NCBI GenBank assembly: GCA_963678255.2
Contig: CAXXTW010000002.1
Span: 1,777,114-1,841,113 of the forward strand
Origin: G963678255 sp963678255
GTDB taxonomy: Bacteria > Cloacimonadota > Cloacimonadia > Cloacimonadales > WRIO01
Direction: 5' to 3'
Length of the DNA stretch: 64,000 nucleotides
Shown: one piece after another, positions 27,944 through 36,311 of the stretch
Layout: every line of letters begins with the position of its first letter
Numbering within the stretch: the first letter of the stretch is position 1
The notes under the pieces: generated by a model
Seen by the model: only the letters and a program-made list of their open reading frames with translations
Database searches by the model: none
Told to the model about the DNA's origin: nothing
Made by a program: the position numbers and the translations under genes

Positions 27944-29278
27944 ATGAATGTGAATTTTAAAAACAAATTGCTTGAAATAATTAAACATCACCCAGAACTC
28001 AAAATAGAATTCTATTACAAAGTATGGGATACTGATTTCTTAAGATTTTATAGAAGTCAAACCAATTACAATATTTCTAAACATGTTAAGGAGTTTTTTG
28101 CTTCAATATACAAAGATAAGAAAAATTACTCTTTTTCTATTTCAGATCCAACTATTGAAATATTGGAAGAGCGCATGAAAGATGCTATCAATATAATTGA
28201 TGCATTACCTCCTGATCCTCATTTTGTTGATATTGAAAATGATACAACTATCATTGAATTCAATTCTGCTTGTGACAATATTCAGAAATTATCCTTGGAA
28301 AAGAAAACAGATTATCTTAATAAAATCGCAGATTCTGTCATTGATCTGAAATTTAGAATTTATGGAACTTTTATTTGCAATTATATTACTACTTATATAA
28401 TTAACAGTAATGGAGTAAACAAAAAATCTGTCAGTTCTCCAATTTATTTTGAAGTAAAAGCAGTAAGCGACGTTAATGAAGTGACTGTTTTAGAAAGTTT
28501 TGGTAGTGAAGATGCCTCTAAATTTAATGTAGATTTTATTATTAAATCTTTAAAAGAAAAAGTAAAATCTGCTACTAATGAAGTTGTTGATGTCGATCCT
28601 GGTGAATATGAAGTAATTTTAGCACCAAGATGTATTGGCGAATTTTTGTCCTATTATAGCTGGAGTAGCTTAGATGCTTCTTCATTAGATCGTAAGAATA
28701 CTCTTTTAGAAGGAAAGATTGGTGAAAAAATTTATCCTGATTGTTTCACTTTAACCGATGATCCAACTGACCCTTATATTGTTCAATATTCTTATAATTC
28801 TGAAGGTCATGCTTATCCAAAATTACCATTGTTCGAAAAAGGTGTTTTTAAAAACTTCCTCGTTGGAAACTATTATAGCCACAAAACTGGATTAGCTGTC
28901 AATGGAGCAGAAGCAAATTGCTTAGTTATGGAAACAGGAGATCATGAATTGTCTTCTATGATAGAAGGAATAAAGAAAGGTTTATTCATTTCCAGCCTTC
29001 ATTATATGAATTTCATAAATTCTAAAGAAAGTTCATTAACAGGATTAACTAGAGATGGAACATTTCTTATTGAAAATGGAAAAATTTCAAAAGTAGTAAA
29101 CAATCTGCGTTTCACAGAAAAAATCAGTGATATTATTTCTAATATTATTGAGATAGAAAATAATTCATATACTTTCCCAATGTCAGATAATTACGGAACA
29201 TTCAGCATTAATGCTTTTAGAATGCCTCATGTAAAAGTTAAAAACTTCAAAATAAGTTCATCGACAAAAACTGTATAA
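27944..29278 (+). CDS. TldE/PmbA-like protease subunit (no HExxxH)
   Basis: A 444-aa member of the PmbA/TldD family. It lacks the zinc-binding HExxxH found in its neighbour, so it matches the non-catalytic TldE/PmbA role in the TldD-TldE heterodimer, which trims unfolded or modified peptides. Recognisable: LAPRCIGEFLSYYSWSSLDASS (fold around the cavity), FEKGVFKNFLVGNYYSHKTGLAVNG and ESSLTGLTRDGTFLIENGKIS. The N-terminal about 180 residues are divergent from the usual family. A GGAG ribosome site precedes ATG 27944. tldD follows after 10 bp. Confidence 0.78.
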   Translation: MNVNFKNKLLEIIKHHPELKIEFYYKVWDTDFLRFYRSQTNYNISKHVKEFFASIYKDKKNYSFSISDPTIEILEERMKDAINIIDALPPDPHFVDIENDTTIIEFNSACDNIQKLSLEKKTDYLNKIADSVIDLKFRIYGTFICNYITTYIINSNGVNKKSVSSPIYFEVKAVSDVNEVTVLESFGSEDASKFNVDFIIKSLKEKVKSATNEVVDVDPGEYEVILAPRCIGEFLSYYSWSSLDASSLDRKNTLLEGKIGEKIYPDCFTLTDDPTDPYIVQYSYNSEGHAYPKLPLFEKGVFKNFLVGNYYSHKTGLAVNGAEANCLVMETGDHELSSMIEGIKKGLFISSLHYMNFINSKESSLTGLTRDGTFLIENGKISKVVNNLRFTEKISDIISNIIEIENNSYTFPMSDNYGTFSINAFRMPHVKVKNFKISSSTKTV

Positions 29279-29288
29279 GGAAGCAATC

Positions 29289-30728
29289 ATGAAAAAAATC
29301 ATACAAGACATATTATCAAAATTAAACCAATCTCAAATCACTTTTGCTGATGTCAGATATACAGCAACTGATGAAGAATCAATATACTTTGAAAAAGGTA
29401 ATTTACGTGGATTAAACTCTTCTATGGATGCAAAAGCTTTAGGAATCAGAGTCTTAATTAATGGTTGTTGGGGATTTGCAGGAACGAATAATTTAACACG
29501 TTCAAATATCGACTTAACAATACAAAAAGCAATTTTAAATGCAAAACATGGAGGTTTGTTTAAGAAAGAAAAGATTCAATACAAACCCATAAAACCAGTT
29601 CAGGGATCCTATCTTTATACACCTGATGAAAATCCATTTACTATGTCTAATGAGGAAAAAATTAGTTATTTTGAAAAGATCGCTAAAAAATTAACAACTC
29701 ATGATAAAATCATTTATTCTAATGTAGCTGTTGTTTTTTATAGACAATATAAGATTTATGCTAACACAGAAGGCACTTTTACTGATTCTTTAGTTTATGA
29801 CACATTACCATCAATCTATGTCTTAGCAACGGATGGAAATAAAAATTACTGCAGAACCTGGCCGGGACATATGAACGCTCGTAGAGGTGGATTTGAAAAA
29901 GTCAGAGCATGTAATTTTGAAGAAAATGCAGAAAAAATCATGTCAGAAGCTATTGATTTATTAAAAGCACCTATGATAGAAGAAGAAAGAGCAGACATCA
30001 TCATCGGTGGTGGTCATTTAGCGTTGCAATTACATGAATCTGTTGGTCATGCAACTGAAGCGGACAGAATCTTTGGAATGGAGATTTCTTATGCAGGTAA
30101 AACTTTCATTAAACCATCAATGCTTGGAAATTTTAAATATGGATCAGAAATTGTAAATATTTTTAGTGATTCAACTCTGGAAAATGGAATGGGATTTCAT
30201 TTAGTAGATGATGAAGGAACGCCTTCAAGACGTACCGATATCATTAAAAACGGAATATTACAAGATCAACAAACCTCAAGAGAAATTGGAGAAATGTTGG
30301 GATTAGAACCAAGTTCAAATATGATGGCATCCTATGCTGATGATATTCCTTTAGTAAGAATGACAAATTTCTGTTTAGCTCCTCAAAAAGGTAGTTTAGA
30401 TGAATTAATTGCAGAGACAGAAAAAGGATATCTCATAGATTTTACCAAGACATGGTCAATTGATGATAATCGTTATAATTTTCAATTTACTACTGAAATT
30501 GGCTATAAGATTAAAAATGGTAAGATTGTGGGCATTGTCAAAGAACCAACCTATTATGGAATTACTCCTGAATTTTGGAATTCATGTGATCATATTTGTG
30601 GAGAAGAAGAATGGGATATGCATGGCACCTTCCATTGTGGGAAAGGTGAACCAGGTCAAGCAATGCATTTATCTCATGGTGTTGCTCCAGCAAGATTCAA
30701 AAATGTTGTGGTTAATGTAAAAGCTTAA
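29289..30728 (+). CDS. tldD: TldD metalloprotease
   Basis: A 479-aa family protein with the zinc site HLALQLHESVGHATEADR (HExxxH), the catalytic hallmark of TldD. Other motifs: GGxH and later GTxxGxP-type turn LVDDEGTPSRRTDIIKNG, MTNFCLAPQKGS, and the C-terminal CGKGEPGQAMHLSHGVAPARF. Forms the proteolytic TldD-TldE pair with the upstream gene. It ends before the bidirectional terminator at 30740. Confidence 0.93.
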   Translation: MKKIIQDILSKLNQSQITFADVRYTATDEESIYFEKGNLRGLNSSMDAKALGIRVLINGCWGFAGTNNLTRSNIDLTIQKAILNAKHGGLFKKEKIQYKPIKPVQGSYLYTPDENPFTMSNEEKISYFEKIAKKLTTHDKIIYSNVAVVFYRQYKIYANTEGTFTDSLVYDTLPSIYVLATDGNKNYCRTWPGHMNARRGGFEKVRACNFEENAEKIMSEAIDLLKAPMIEEERADIIIGGGHLALQLHESVGHATEADRIFGMEISYAGKTFIKPSMLGNFKYGSEIVNIFSDSTLENGMGFHLVDDEGTPSRRTDIIKNGILQDQQTSREIGEMLGLEPSSNMMASYADDIPLVRMTNFCLAPQKGSLDELIAETEKGYLIDFTKTWSIDDNRYNFQFTTEIGYKIKNGKIVGIVKEPTYYGITPEFWNSCDHICGEEEWDMHGTFHCGKGEPGQAMHLSHGVAPARFKNVVVNVKA

Positions 30729-30739
30729 TTAATTTATAT

Positions 30740-30783
30740 AAAAACATCCTTTATAAGTCTTATCTTATAAAGGATGTTTTTTT
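30740..30783. terminator. Bidirectional intrinsic terminator
   Basis: An 18-bp perfect stem, AAAAACATCCTTTATAAG with its complement at 30764-30781, loop TCTTAT, flanked by A-run and T-run. It divides the convergent tldD and trxA genes. Confidence 0.92.
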
Positions 30784-30795
30784 AACAAACCTATT

Positions 30796-31101
30796 TTATA
30801 GAGTTTCGATTTTATCTAAAATTGCTTTTTTGGATACGACTCCTACAGATGAATGGATTGGTTGTCCATCTTTAAAGTAAATCAAAGTAGGAATACTTAA
30901 GATGTTATACTGTTGAGCAATATTTGGACTGTCATCAACGTTAACTTTGGCAACTTTAATATTGGGTAATTCTTTTGTAATTTCATCAATTACTGGCGCT
31001 ATCATACGGCAAGGTCCACACCAGGGAGCCCAGAAATCTACCACAGTTATTCCAGTTTCAATTGTTTGTTTAAAGTTTTGATCATTTAGTTCTAAAGCCA
31101 T
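30796..31101 (-). CDS. trxA: Thioredoxin
   Basis: A 101-aa classical thioredoxin: VVDFWAPWCGPCRMIAPVIDEI with redox-active WCGPC, later KVNVDDSPNIAQQYNILSIPTLIYF containing the cis-Pro (SIPT). General disulfide reductase of the cytosol. A GGAGG ribosome site precedes the start, and it is a single-gene transcript ending at the shared terminator. Confidence 0.97.
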   Translation of the reverse strand: MALELNDQNFKQTIETGITVVDFWAPWCGPCRMIAPVIDEITKELPNIKVAKVNVDDSPNIAQQYNILSIPTLIYFKDGQPIHSSVGVVSKKAILDKIETL

Positions 31102-31252
31102 TTTATCCTCCGTTTTTTATTTTTTTATTTATCTAAAGAAGTTAATCTTTTTATTTTAAATTGCAAATAATATTTTAAGTTTTCCCGTATAAATACCTTT
31201 AGTTTTGTTGCAAGAAGCCGATAATATTAAAAAGCTTGTAATGGAGTATAGT

Positions 31253-31975
31253 ATGAATGCTAACCCTAATGATGCCAGATTTTTTATGACTCTATGCAAT
31301 TTTCTGAAGAAAAGTGAAATAAAGTATGAAATATCAGAGAGTAAAACAATAGAGTATTATGAAAAAGAATATACTATAACTTCACAACAATTTGGTATAG
31401 TTGAACATAGTAAAGAAAATCTTATGACTGCATTTGAACAAATTATAGAATTGTTATCGGGAGATCATGAGAAAATTTTTCTTTATAAATTCTTTTTTGA
31501 TATTATTGATGAAACGTCTGGAATTGGTCAATATACCTTGCAGTATTGTATCATTGAAAAAGAAGATATTGAAGAAACTGAATTTGTTGAAGAGATTGTT
31601 GTAAAAGAAGAACCTTTTAATGAATATATTGAAAACAATTATTCTGAATCAAGTGAATATTCTGATGATGAAATCGTTAATGAAGAACAAGAAGATTCTC
31701 CTGAAACAAATGACTTTATTCCAAAAAATGTTATTGAAGAGATAAAAGATTCTCCTGATGTTGTTTATGATCATAAAAAAGAAAATGTATTGTTTAATAA
31801 TGGTTCAGATAAAAATCCTATACCCACAAGTAATTATGCTAATTTGTTTGGTATTGAAAATGATATTGATTATTTAATCAAACTTTTAGTAAAAAACATC
31901 CATCCAGAAGTGTCTGAGTTAATTTCAAAAGCAATTTTAATTGTGATTAAAAACAGATTAGATATTCCTGCATAG
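31253..31975 (+). CDS. Acidic hypothetical protein
   Basis: Not recognised. I prefer ATG 31253 because ATGGAG at 31241-31246 can serve as ribosome site with a 6-nt spacer, giving 240 aa; upstream TTG codons are alternatives. Seen: a folded-looking N-terminal about 110 residues with alternating strands (NFLKKSEIKYEISESKTIEYYEKEYTIT...), a low-complexity acidic linker (many Glu/Asp, residues about 110-170) and a short helical C-terminus (LIKLLVKNIHPEVSELISKAI). No signal peptide and no membrane segment. The first gene after trxA on the plus strand, with no partner. Confidence 0.55.
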   Translation: MNANPNDARFFMTLCNFLKKSEIKYEISESKTIEYYEKEYTITSQQFGIVEHSKENLMTAFEQIIELLSGDHEKIFLYKFFFDIIDETSGIGQYTLQYCIIEKEDIEETEFVEEIVVKEEPFNEYIENNYSESSEYSDDEIVNEEQEDSPETNDFIPKNVIEEIKDSPDVVYDHKKENVLFNNGSDKNPIPTSNYANLFGIENDIDYLIKLLVKNIHPEVSELISKAILIVIKNRLDIPA

Positions 31976-32312
31976 TTAGGATTTAGTAGTTTTATAAATT
32001 AAGCTAAAAAATTATAATTAATAAACTCAGACTTATAAGATTTATAATTCTTAATGAATACTATGATCTGAATAATATTCTTCTAACCATTGTTACTTTT
32101 ATATCATACATGACTTGATTCAAAGAAAATTCCAGCATTTCTAATAACTATTTTTACTGTTAAATAAATAATAATACTTTTTTGATTAATTTTGTAATAA
32201 CGGCTTTACTAGTGGATATTTATTATTATTATTTTAAAAATAATTGAGAAACAATTTGACATTAGCAGAAATTACTGTTAAATGATAGTGTAAATTAACA
32301 AAAGAGGATGTT
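31976..32312. promoter_or_regulatory. Intergenic AT-rich spacer with likely promoter
   Basis: 337 bp with no open frame. Near its end TTGACA at about 32258 is followed after 17 bp by TAAATG and then GATAGT, giving a plausible promoter for the lipoprotein operon. A GAGG ribosome site leads the ATG at 32313. Nothing else stands out. Confidence 0.4.
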
Positions 32313-33188
32313 ATGAGAAAAATTACTCTTTTTTGGATTATAGTAGTTATGGCAATAATTGCAGGATGTCAGAAGCAAGTACCTGATTTTTCATCAGACA
32401 TGGCGATTGATTTAATTGAACAACAATGTGCTATTGGATCAAGACAGGCAGGGAGTTCAGAGTTAGAGCTTGTTCGTGATTTGATAAGAATTGAGCTAAA
32501 AAAAACGGGTGCGATGATCCATGAAGGAGTATTTGAATTTCAACATAGGGATAAATTGGTAAAAGGGATTAATATTACTGCTAGTTTTTACCCTCGTTTA
32601 AGTAAGAGAATAATGTTTGTAACCTATTATGATTCTTTTATTGACTCAGAAGCAAAAAGTAGTAATTATTTTGGTGCTAATGCCAATGCAAGCAGTGTTG
32701 CTACACTATTGGCTATTGCTCAAATTGTAGGAAAAAACGAACCTTCTAAATATGGTATAGATATCGTTTTTTTAGATGCCTGTTTTCCTTGTGAAAAGGA
32801 AATGGGTAGTTTTGGTACTAAGTTCTTTTTATCTGATTATTCAGGGAAAAAACCTGAGTTAGTTCTATATGTCGATCGTATTGCAGGAATTAATCAAAGT
32901 CTTGAAATGGATTCTTTAAGCTATAATGCCAATCCCATCGAATCTCGTTATGTGTGGAATACAGCAAAACAACTAGAAAGTCTAATCTTTTCAAGTAATT
33001 TTTATCAATCAAATTCCAGAGATGTTGTTCTGTTTATTAAGAATAAAATGCCTATTGTTCATTTATCATGTCCTTCAAATAGAGATTTTTCGGAAAATGA
33101 TACCATGAAAAATGTGTCTCCAAAAACAATTGAGTCTGTTGGGAAGGTCTTCATGCAAATAATTTATTCAAAGAAAGACATTAAATGA
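32313..33188 (+). CDS. Lipoprotein with degenerate M28 / glutaminyl-cyclase-like fold
   Basis: A 291-aa lipoprotein: the signal peptide ends in the lipobox IIAGC (Cys at residue 19). The body follows the M28/glutaminyl cyclase pattern: IEQQCAIGSRQAGSSE..., then RIMFVTYYDSF, FGANANASSVATLLAIAQ, DIVFLDACFP and MPIVHLSCP. In active members these read H-Y-D-S, G-A-T-D-S/N-A, D-G-E-E and a terminal His. Here the first His is Tyr, the key Asp is Asn and the Glu pair is missing, while the last His stays. So metal binding is probably impaired and it may be a pseudoenzyme. It overlaps the HhH gene by 4 bp (ATGA). Confidence 0.65.
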   Translation: MRKITLFWIIVVMAIIAGCQKQVPDFSSDMAIDLIEQQCAIGSRQAGSSELELVRDLIRIELKKTGAMIHEGVFEFQHRDKLVKGINITASFYPRLSKRIMFVTYYDSFIDSEAKSSNYFGANANASSVATLLAIAQIVGKNEPSKYGIDIVFLDACFPCEKEMGSFGTKFFLSDYSGKKPELVLYVDRIAGINQSLEMDSLSYNANPIESRYVWNTAKQLESLIFSSNFYQSNSRDVVLFIKNKMPIVHLSCPSNRDFSENDTMKNVSPKTIESVGKVFMQIIYSKKDIK

Positions 33189-34063
33189 AAATTAATTTGC
33201 GAAATCACCTCACTTTATCAGAACAAAGAGTTTTATTTTTTATTATTTTCTGCTTTACTTTTGGCTTTTTTTTGAAATTTGTAGGTTTTGGAATAACAGA
33301 AGAAACCGAACTCTCTGCAAAAACCATCGAAAAGATTTCTGAAATTAAAAAAATAATTTATGATTTAAATACTGTAACTTATGATGATTTAATAACGATT
33401 AACGGGATTGGAGAAAAAAAAGCTAAAATGATTATCGAATATCAAAAGCAATTTGGTTTTAAACAAGTAGAAGATCTTGGAAATATTAAAGGGATTGGTG
33501 AGAAGACTCTTCTTAAGTGGAAAGATATGTTTTATGTAATAATTAATAATGAGAAAGTATTTTTAGATACAAATCAGATAATAAGGAGCGAAAAAGTCAG
33601 CAATAAACAGTACAATTTAAAAACTGTAAACAAAGAAGAGTTAATGTCATTAAAGGGTATTGGAGAAAAAAAAGCTCAAAATATTATTGATTTTAGAAAT
33701 CAAACAGGATTTGAAACAATTGAGGATTTAAAAAAAGTTAAGGGTATTGGAGAAAAAATATTTGAGTCTATTAGTATAAATTTTTACATAGATAATCCTG
33801 ACAAAACTAAAGAATTGTCTCCACAAATTCAAGAACTACCCAAAAAAGAGACTGAAATTATTAATGAAAAAAAAGATATTAATCAAGCGTCAATACCTGA
33901 TCTTTGCAATGTAAAAGGAATCGGAGAAAAAAAAGCAAAGGATATTGTTGACTTTAGAAGTAAACTTGGAAAAATAACATCTTTAGACCAATTGCTTGAG
34001 GTTAAGGGCATAGGTGTGAAAACTCTTAAGAGTATAGAAGAGAAATTTTATTGTGGAGAGTAG
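33185..34063 (+). CDS. ComEA-like multi-helix-hairpin-helix protein
   Basis: A 292-aa protein with one N-terminal transmembrane helix (about residues 17-37) and three ComEA-type modules, each with two helix-hairpin-helix motifs: GIGEKKAKMIIEYQKQFGF...GIGEKTLLKWKDMF, GIGEKKAQNIIDFR...GIGEKIFESI, and GIGEKKAKDIVDFR...GIGVKTLKSIEEKF. HhH motifs bind DNA backbone; ComEA-type proteins take up DNA in competent cells. Three modules in one chain is more than the usual single one. The linkers (residues about 125-150 and 200-225) are charged. It is coupled to the lipoprotein upstream and followed at once by the next gene. Confidence 0.8.
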   Translation: MKINLRNHLTLSEQRVLFFIIFCFTFGFFLKFVGFGITEETELSAKTIEKISEIKKIIYDLNTVTYDDLITINGIGEKKAKMIIEYQKQFGFKQVEDLGNIKGIGEKTLLKWKDMFYVIINNEKVFLDTNQIIRSEKVSNKQYNLKTVNKEELMSLKGIGEKKAQNIIDFRNQTGFETIEDLKKVKGIGEKIFESISINFYIDNPDKTKELSPQIQELPKKETEIINEKKDINQASIPDLCNVKGIGEKKAKDIVDFRSKLGKITSLDQLLEVKGIGVKTLKSIEEKFYCGE

Positions 34064-34064
34064 C

Positions 34065-34667
34065 ATGTCGTTATCAGGTAACAAAATTGCTCCAACGCTG
34101 ACATTAGCACAGTTATATGAAGCTCAACAACAATATTTTGATGCTTTTATGATCTATCGTAAGTTGTATGAGACCAATCAGAATGATGAGATATTGAGTC
34201 GATTAGATCGCTCAAAAACTAAGATATTTACCGATACAAATGTAATCTATCATGATTTGATCAATAAAATATTCAGTTTTCAAGATCGAGAAATGTTTAG
34301 AATATTACCCCAGAAGAACTATGACAATCTTCTAGTTGATTCTGAACCTGTTGAAGAACCAATCTTTGAAGATGTTGAATTTGAAGAAGATGAATATGAT
34401 ATGAGTGAAGCAGAAGATTTGGAGCAGATTTATAGTCCATCCAATCTTCCTGATTTTGATGAATTTCAATCTGAAATGGAAAAGCAGAAAGAATATATCA
34501 GCAATAATTTCGATTTTACTGATAATCCTCTTTCAAAAAATGTGCTTATGGTTTCAGAATTGTCTGATTTTATCGTCAGACAGTTAGGGAAAGACAAATC
34601 TATCTCAGATTTAACATTTTCAGAATTGATCTTAATATATGAATTAATTAAAGGGCAGATTAGGTGA
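34065..34667 (+). CDS. Hypothetical TPR-like acidic protein
   Basis: Not recognised. ATG 34065 has GGAGAG 9 bp upstream inside the previous gene end, so I use it rather than GTG 34053; 200 aa result. N-terminus: LTLAQLYEAQQQYFDAFMIYRKLYETNQNDEIL, a single tetratricopeptide-like helix pair. The middle is strongly acidic (VEEPIFEDVEFEEDEYDMSEAEDLEQ). The C-terminus has short hydrophobic helices (SELSDFIVRQLGKDKSISDLTFSELILIYELIKGQ). No signal peptide. It lies in an operon with the HhH, Cys-rich and HDOD genes. Confidence 0.6.
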   Translation: MSLSGNKIAPTLTLAQLYEAQQQYFDAFMIYRKLYETNQNDEILSRLDRSKTKIFTDTNVIYHDLINKIFSFQDREMFRILPQKNYDNLLVDSEPVEEPIFEDVEFEEDEYDMSEAEDLEQIYSPSNLPDFDEFQSEMEKQKEYISNNFDFTDNPLSKNVLMVSELSDFIVRQLGKDKSISDLTFSELILIYELIKGQIR

Positions 34668-34670
34668 ATT

Positions 34671-34829
34671 ATGCCAAAAAACGAAACCGTACATTTATAC
34701 AATAAACTATGTGAAGCTTGTACAAAGACATGTAAGCAAAGCCATTCGGTAGTTTTGATTTCATGTCCCAAATTTAAAGCTAAACCCAAACAACTGGAAT
34801 TTTCATTTAAATTTAAGAAAATTAAATAA
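34671..34829 (+). CDS. Small Cys-rich protein (52 aa)
   Basis: A short gene between the TPR-like and HDOD genes, 3 bp after the previous stop. The predicted protein is 52 aa with four cysteines in LCEACTKTCKQ...ISCPK (C-x2-C-x3-C then C 10 residues later), which could bind a metal, and a basic C-terminus KFKFKKIK. An AGGTG ribosome-like site (34662-34666) precedes the ATG. The next gene begins 12 bp after its stop. It may be a real small protein; no family is recognised. Confidence 0.5.
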   Translation: MPKNETVHLYNKLCEACTKTCKQSHSVVLISCPKFKAKPKQLEFSFKFKKIK

Positions 34830-34841
34830 AAGGAAGTGCTT

Positions 34842-35732
34842 ATGGTAGAATTTTACCAAAAAAAGATAAAAAATATTGAATATTTACCTGTCATGCCTTC
34901 AGTCCTGACCAAATTGATGGAAATTCTAAATGAAAATTCTGCCTCTAATAAAGAGATTGCAAAGATTATCGCTTTAGATTCATCAGTTTCTGCCAGAATT
35001 TTATCAATAGCTAACAGTGCACTTTTTGGAGGCACAGTTCCTGTAACTGACTTAATCATAGCTGTGAATCGTTTAGGGATCGTTGATGTTAAGACCATTG
35101 CTATGACCCTCTATGTTTCCAATATGTTAAAAAGATTTAAGCTTAAAAATGTAAAAATTGAAGAATATTGGCGGCACAACTTAGCAGTTGCATTTATTTC
35201 ACGTAAAATTTCTCAACATTATTTACTTCTGGATAATATTTCTGAAGAATTTAAAAGCAAATTGTATCTAACTGGTTTATTTCATGATATTGGATATATC
35301 CTTTTTGATCAGATTAATCCTGATTATTTTAATTCAGTAAAAAATTCTGCTATCGATAAACAAGAATCCTTTGTAGCTCTGGAAAATATGTTAATCCATA
35401 CAAATCATGCAGAAGAAGGTGCTGAACTTTTAAAGTTTTGGGAATTACCTGAGATTCTTTACGAATCAATACGTTATCATCATGAACCCATCAGATGTAC
35501 AAATACAGAGTTTCGTCATTTTTCTAATATATTAAATGTAGCTGATAATATTGCTAATAGTTTTGAAATTTCCATGATTGAAGAAATGGTTTATGACACC
35601 TTGTCTGAAAATGCTTGGAAATCCTTTAATTTTGCCAGTTATGATGTAGATCGTTTAAATGAATACAAAAAAGAATTAGCAGGTCAAACCAAGCTGTTTA
35701 TTTCCTTTTCAGAATTAGCTTTGTCAGTCTAA
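34842..35732 (+). CDS. HDOD-domain signalling protein
   Basis: A 296-aa protein with the HDOD fold over residues about 15-210: LPVMPSVLTKLMEILNENSASNKEIAKIIALDSSVSARILSIANSALFGG opens the domain (only part quoted as motif: LPVMPSVLTKLMEIL), later GLFHDIGYIL, HAEEGAELLKFWELPEIL and IRYHHEP. HDOD proteins lack some HD metal ligands and work as regulatory scaffolds in motility, stress or c-di-GMP signalling. I use ATG 34842 with AGGAAG at 34831-34836. Its closeness to rsmD (15 bp) suggests one transcript. Confidence 0.88.
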   Translation: MVEFYQKKIKNIEYLPVMPSVLTKLMEILNENSASNKEIAKIIALDSSVSARILSIANSALFGGTVPVTDLIIAVNRLGIVDVKTIAMTLYVSNMLKRFKLKNVKIEEYWRHNLAVAFISRKISQHYLLLDNISEEFKSKLYLTGLFHDIGYILFDQINPDYFNSVKNSAIDKQESFVALENMLIHTNHAEEGAELLKFWELPEILYESIRYHHEPIRCTNTEFRHFSNILNVADNIANSFEISMIEEMVYDTLSENAWKSFNFASYDVDRLNEYKKELAGQTKLFISFSELALSV

Positions 35733-35747
35733 GCAAGGTCAGGCAAA

Positions 35748-36311
35748 ATGAGAATTATAGCCGGAAAATATAAAGGGACAAATCTATTCACAGTTTCGGG
35801 TAATACAACCAGACCAACTACTGATTACACCAGAGAATTAATATATTCTACTTTGTTTGATGTTGAAGGTACGAAGGTTTTAGATTTGTTTTCTGGCAGT
35901 GGAGCCTTAGCCTTAGAAGCTTTATCCAGAGGGGCTGAATCAGCCGTGATGATCGAAGGATCAGAACGGGCTTATAAAGTAATAAGGCAAAATGTGGAGA
36001 AATTAAAATGTCAATTGCAAGTTAGTATGCTAAAATATAAAGTTGATCATTATATAAAAAAAACAACAGAAAAGTTTGATCTGGTTCTATTGGATCCCCC
36101 TTATGACAAAAACCTTGTGAATCCAACCCTGTTTCTGATCTTTGAAAAAAATATACTTATGGAAGAAAGCCGCATTGTCATTGAGCATTCAGAAAAAGAA
36201 CCCTTAGATCCCATTTTTCAAAAATATGTTACAAAGACTAAGATTAGTGGTAAAACTCAAATTTCTTTTTTAGAAATTAGTTTATCTGAAGTCATAAAGG
36301 AGGAGCCATGA
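35748..36311 (+). CDS. rsmD: 16S rRNA (guanine966-N2)-methyltransferase RsmD
   Basis: A 187-aa SAM-dependent methyltransferase. It opens MRIIAGKYKGTNLF and has RPTTDYTRELIYSTLFD, the SAM loop LDLFSGSGALALEALSRGA and catalytic VLLDPPYD. These are the standard RsmD motifs. It acts on G966 of 16S rRNA in E. coli numbering. The gene overlaps cysS by 4 bp (ATGA). Confidence 0.94.
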   Translation: MRIIAGKYKGTNLFTVSGNTTRPTTDYTRELIYSTLFDVEGTKVLDLFSGSGALALEALSRGAESAVMIEGSERAYKVIRQNVEKLKCQLQVSMLKYKVDHYIKKTTEKFDLVLLDPPYDKNLVNPTLFLIFEKNILMEESRIVIEHSEKEPLDPIFQKYVTKTKISGKTQISFLEISLSEVIKEEP

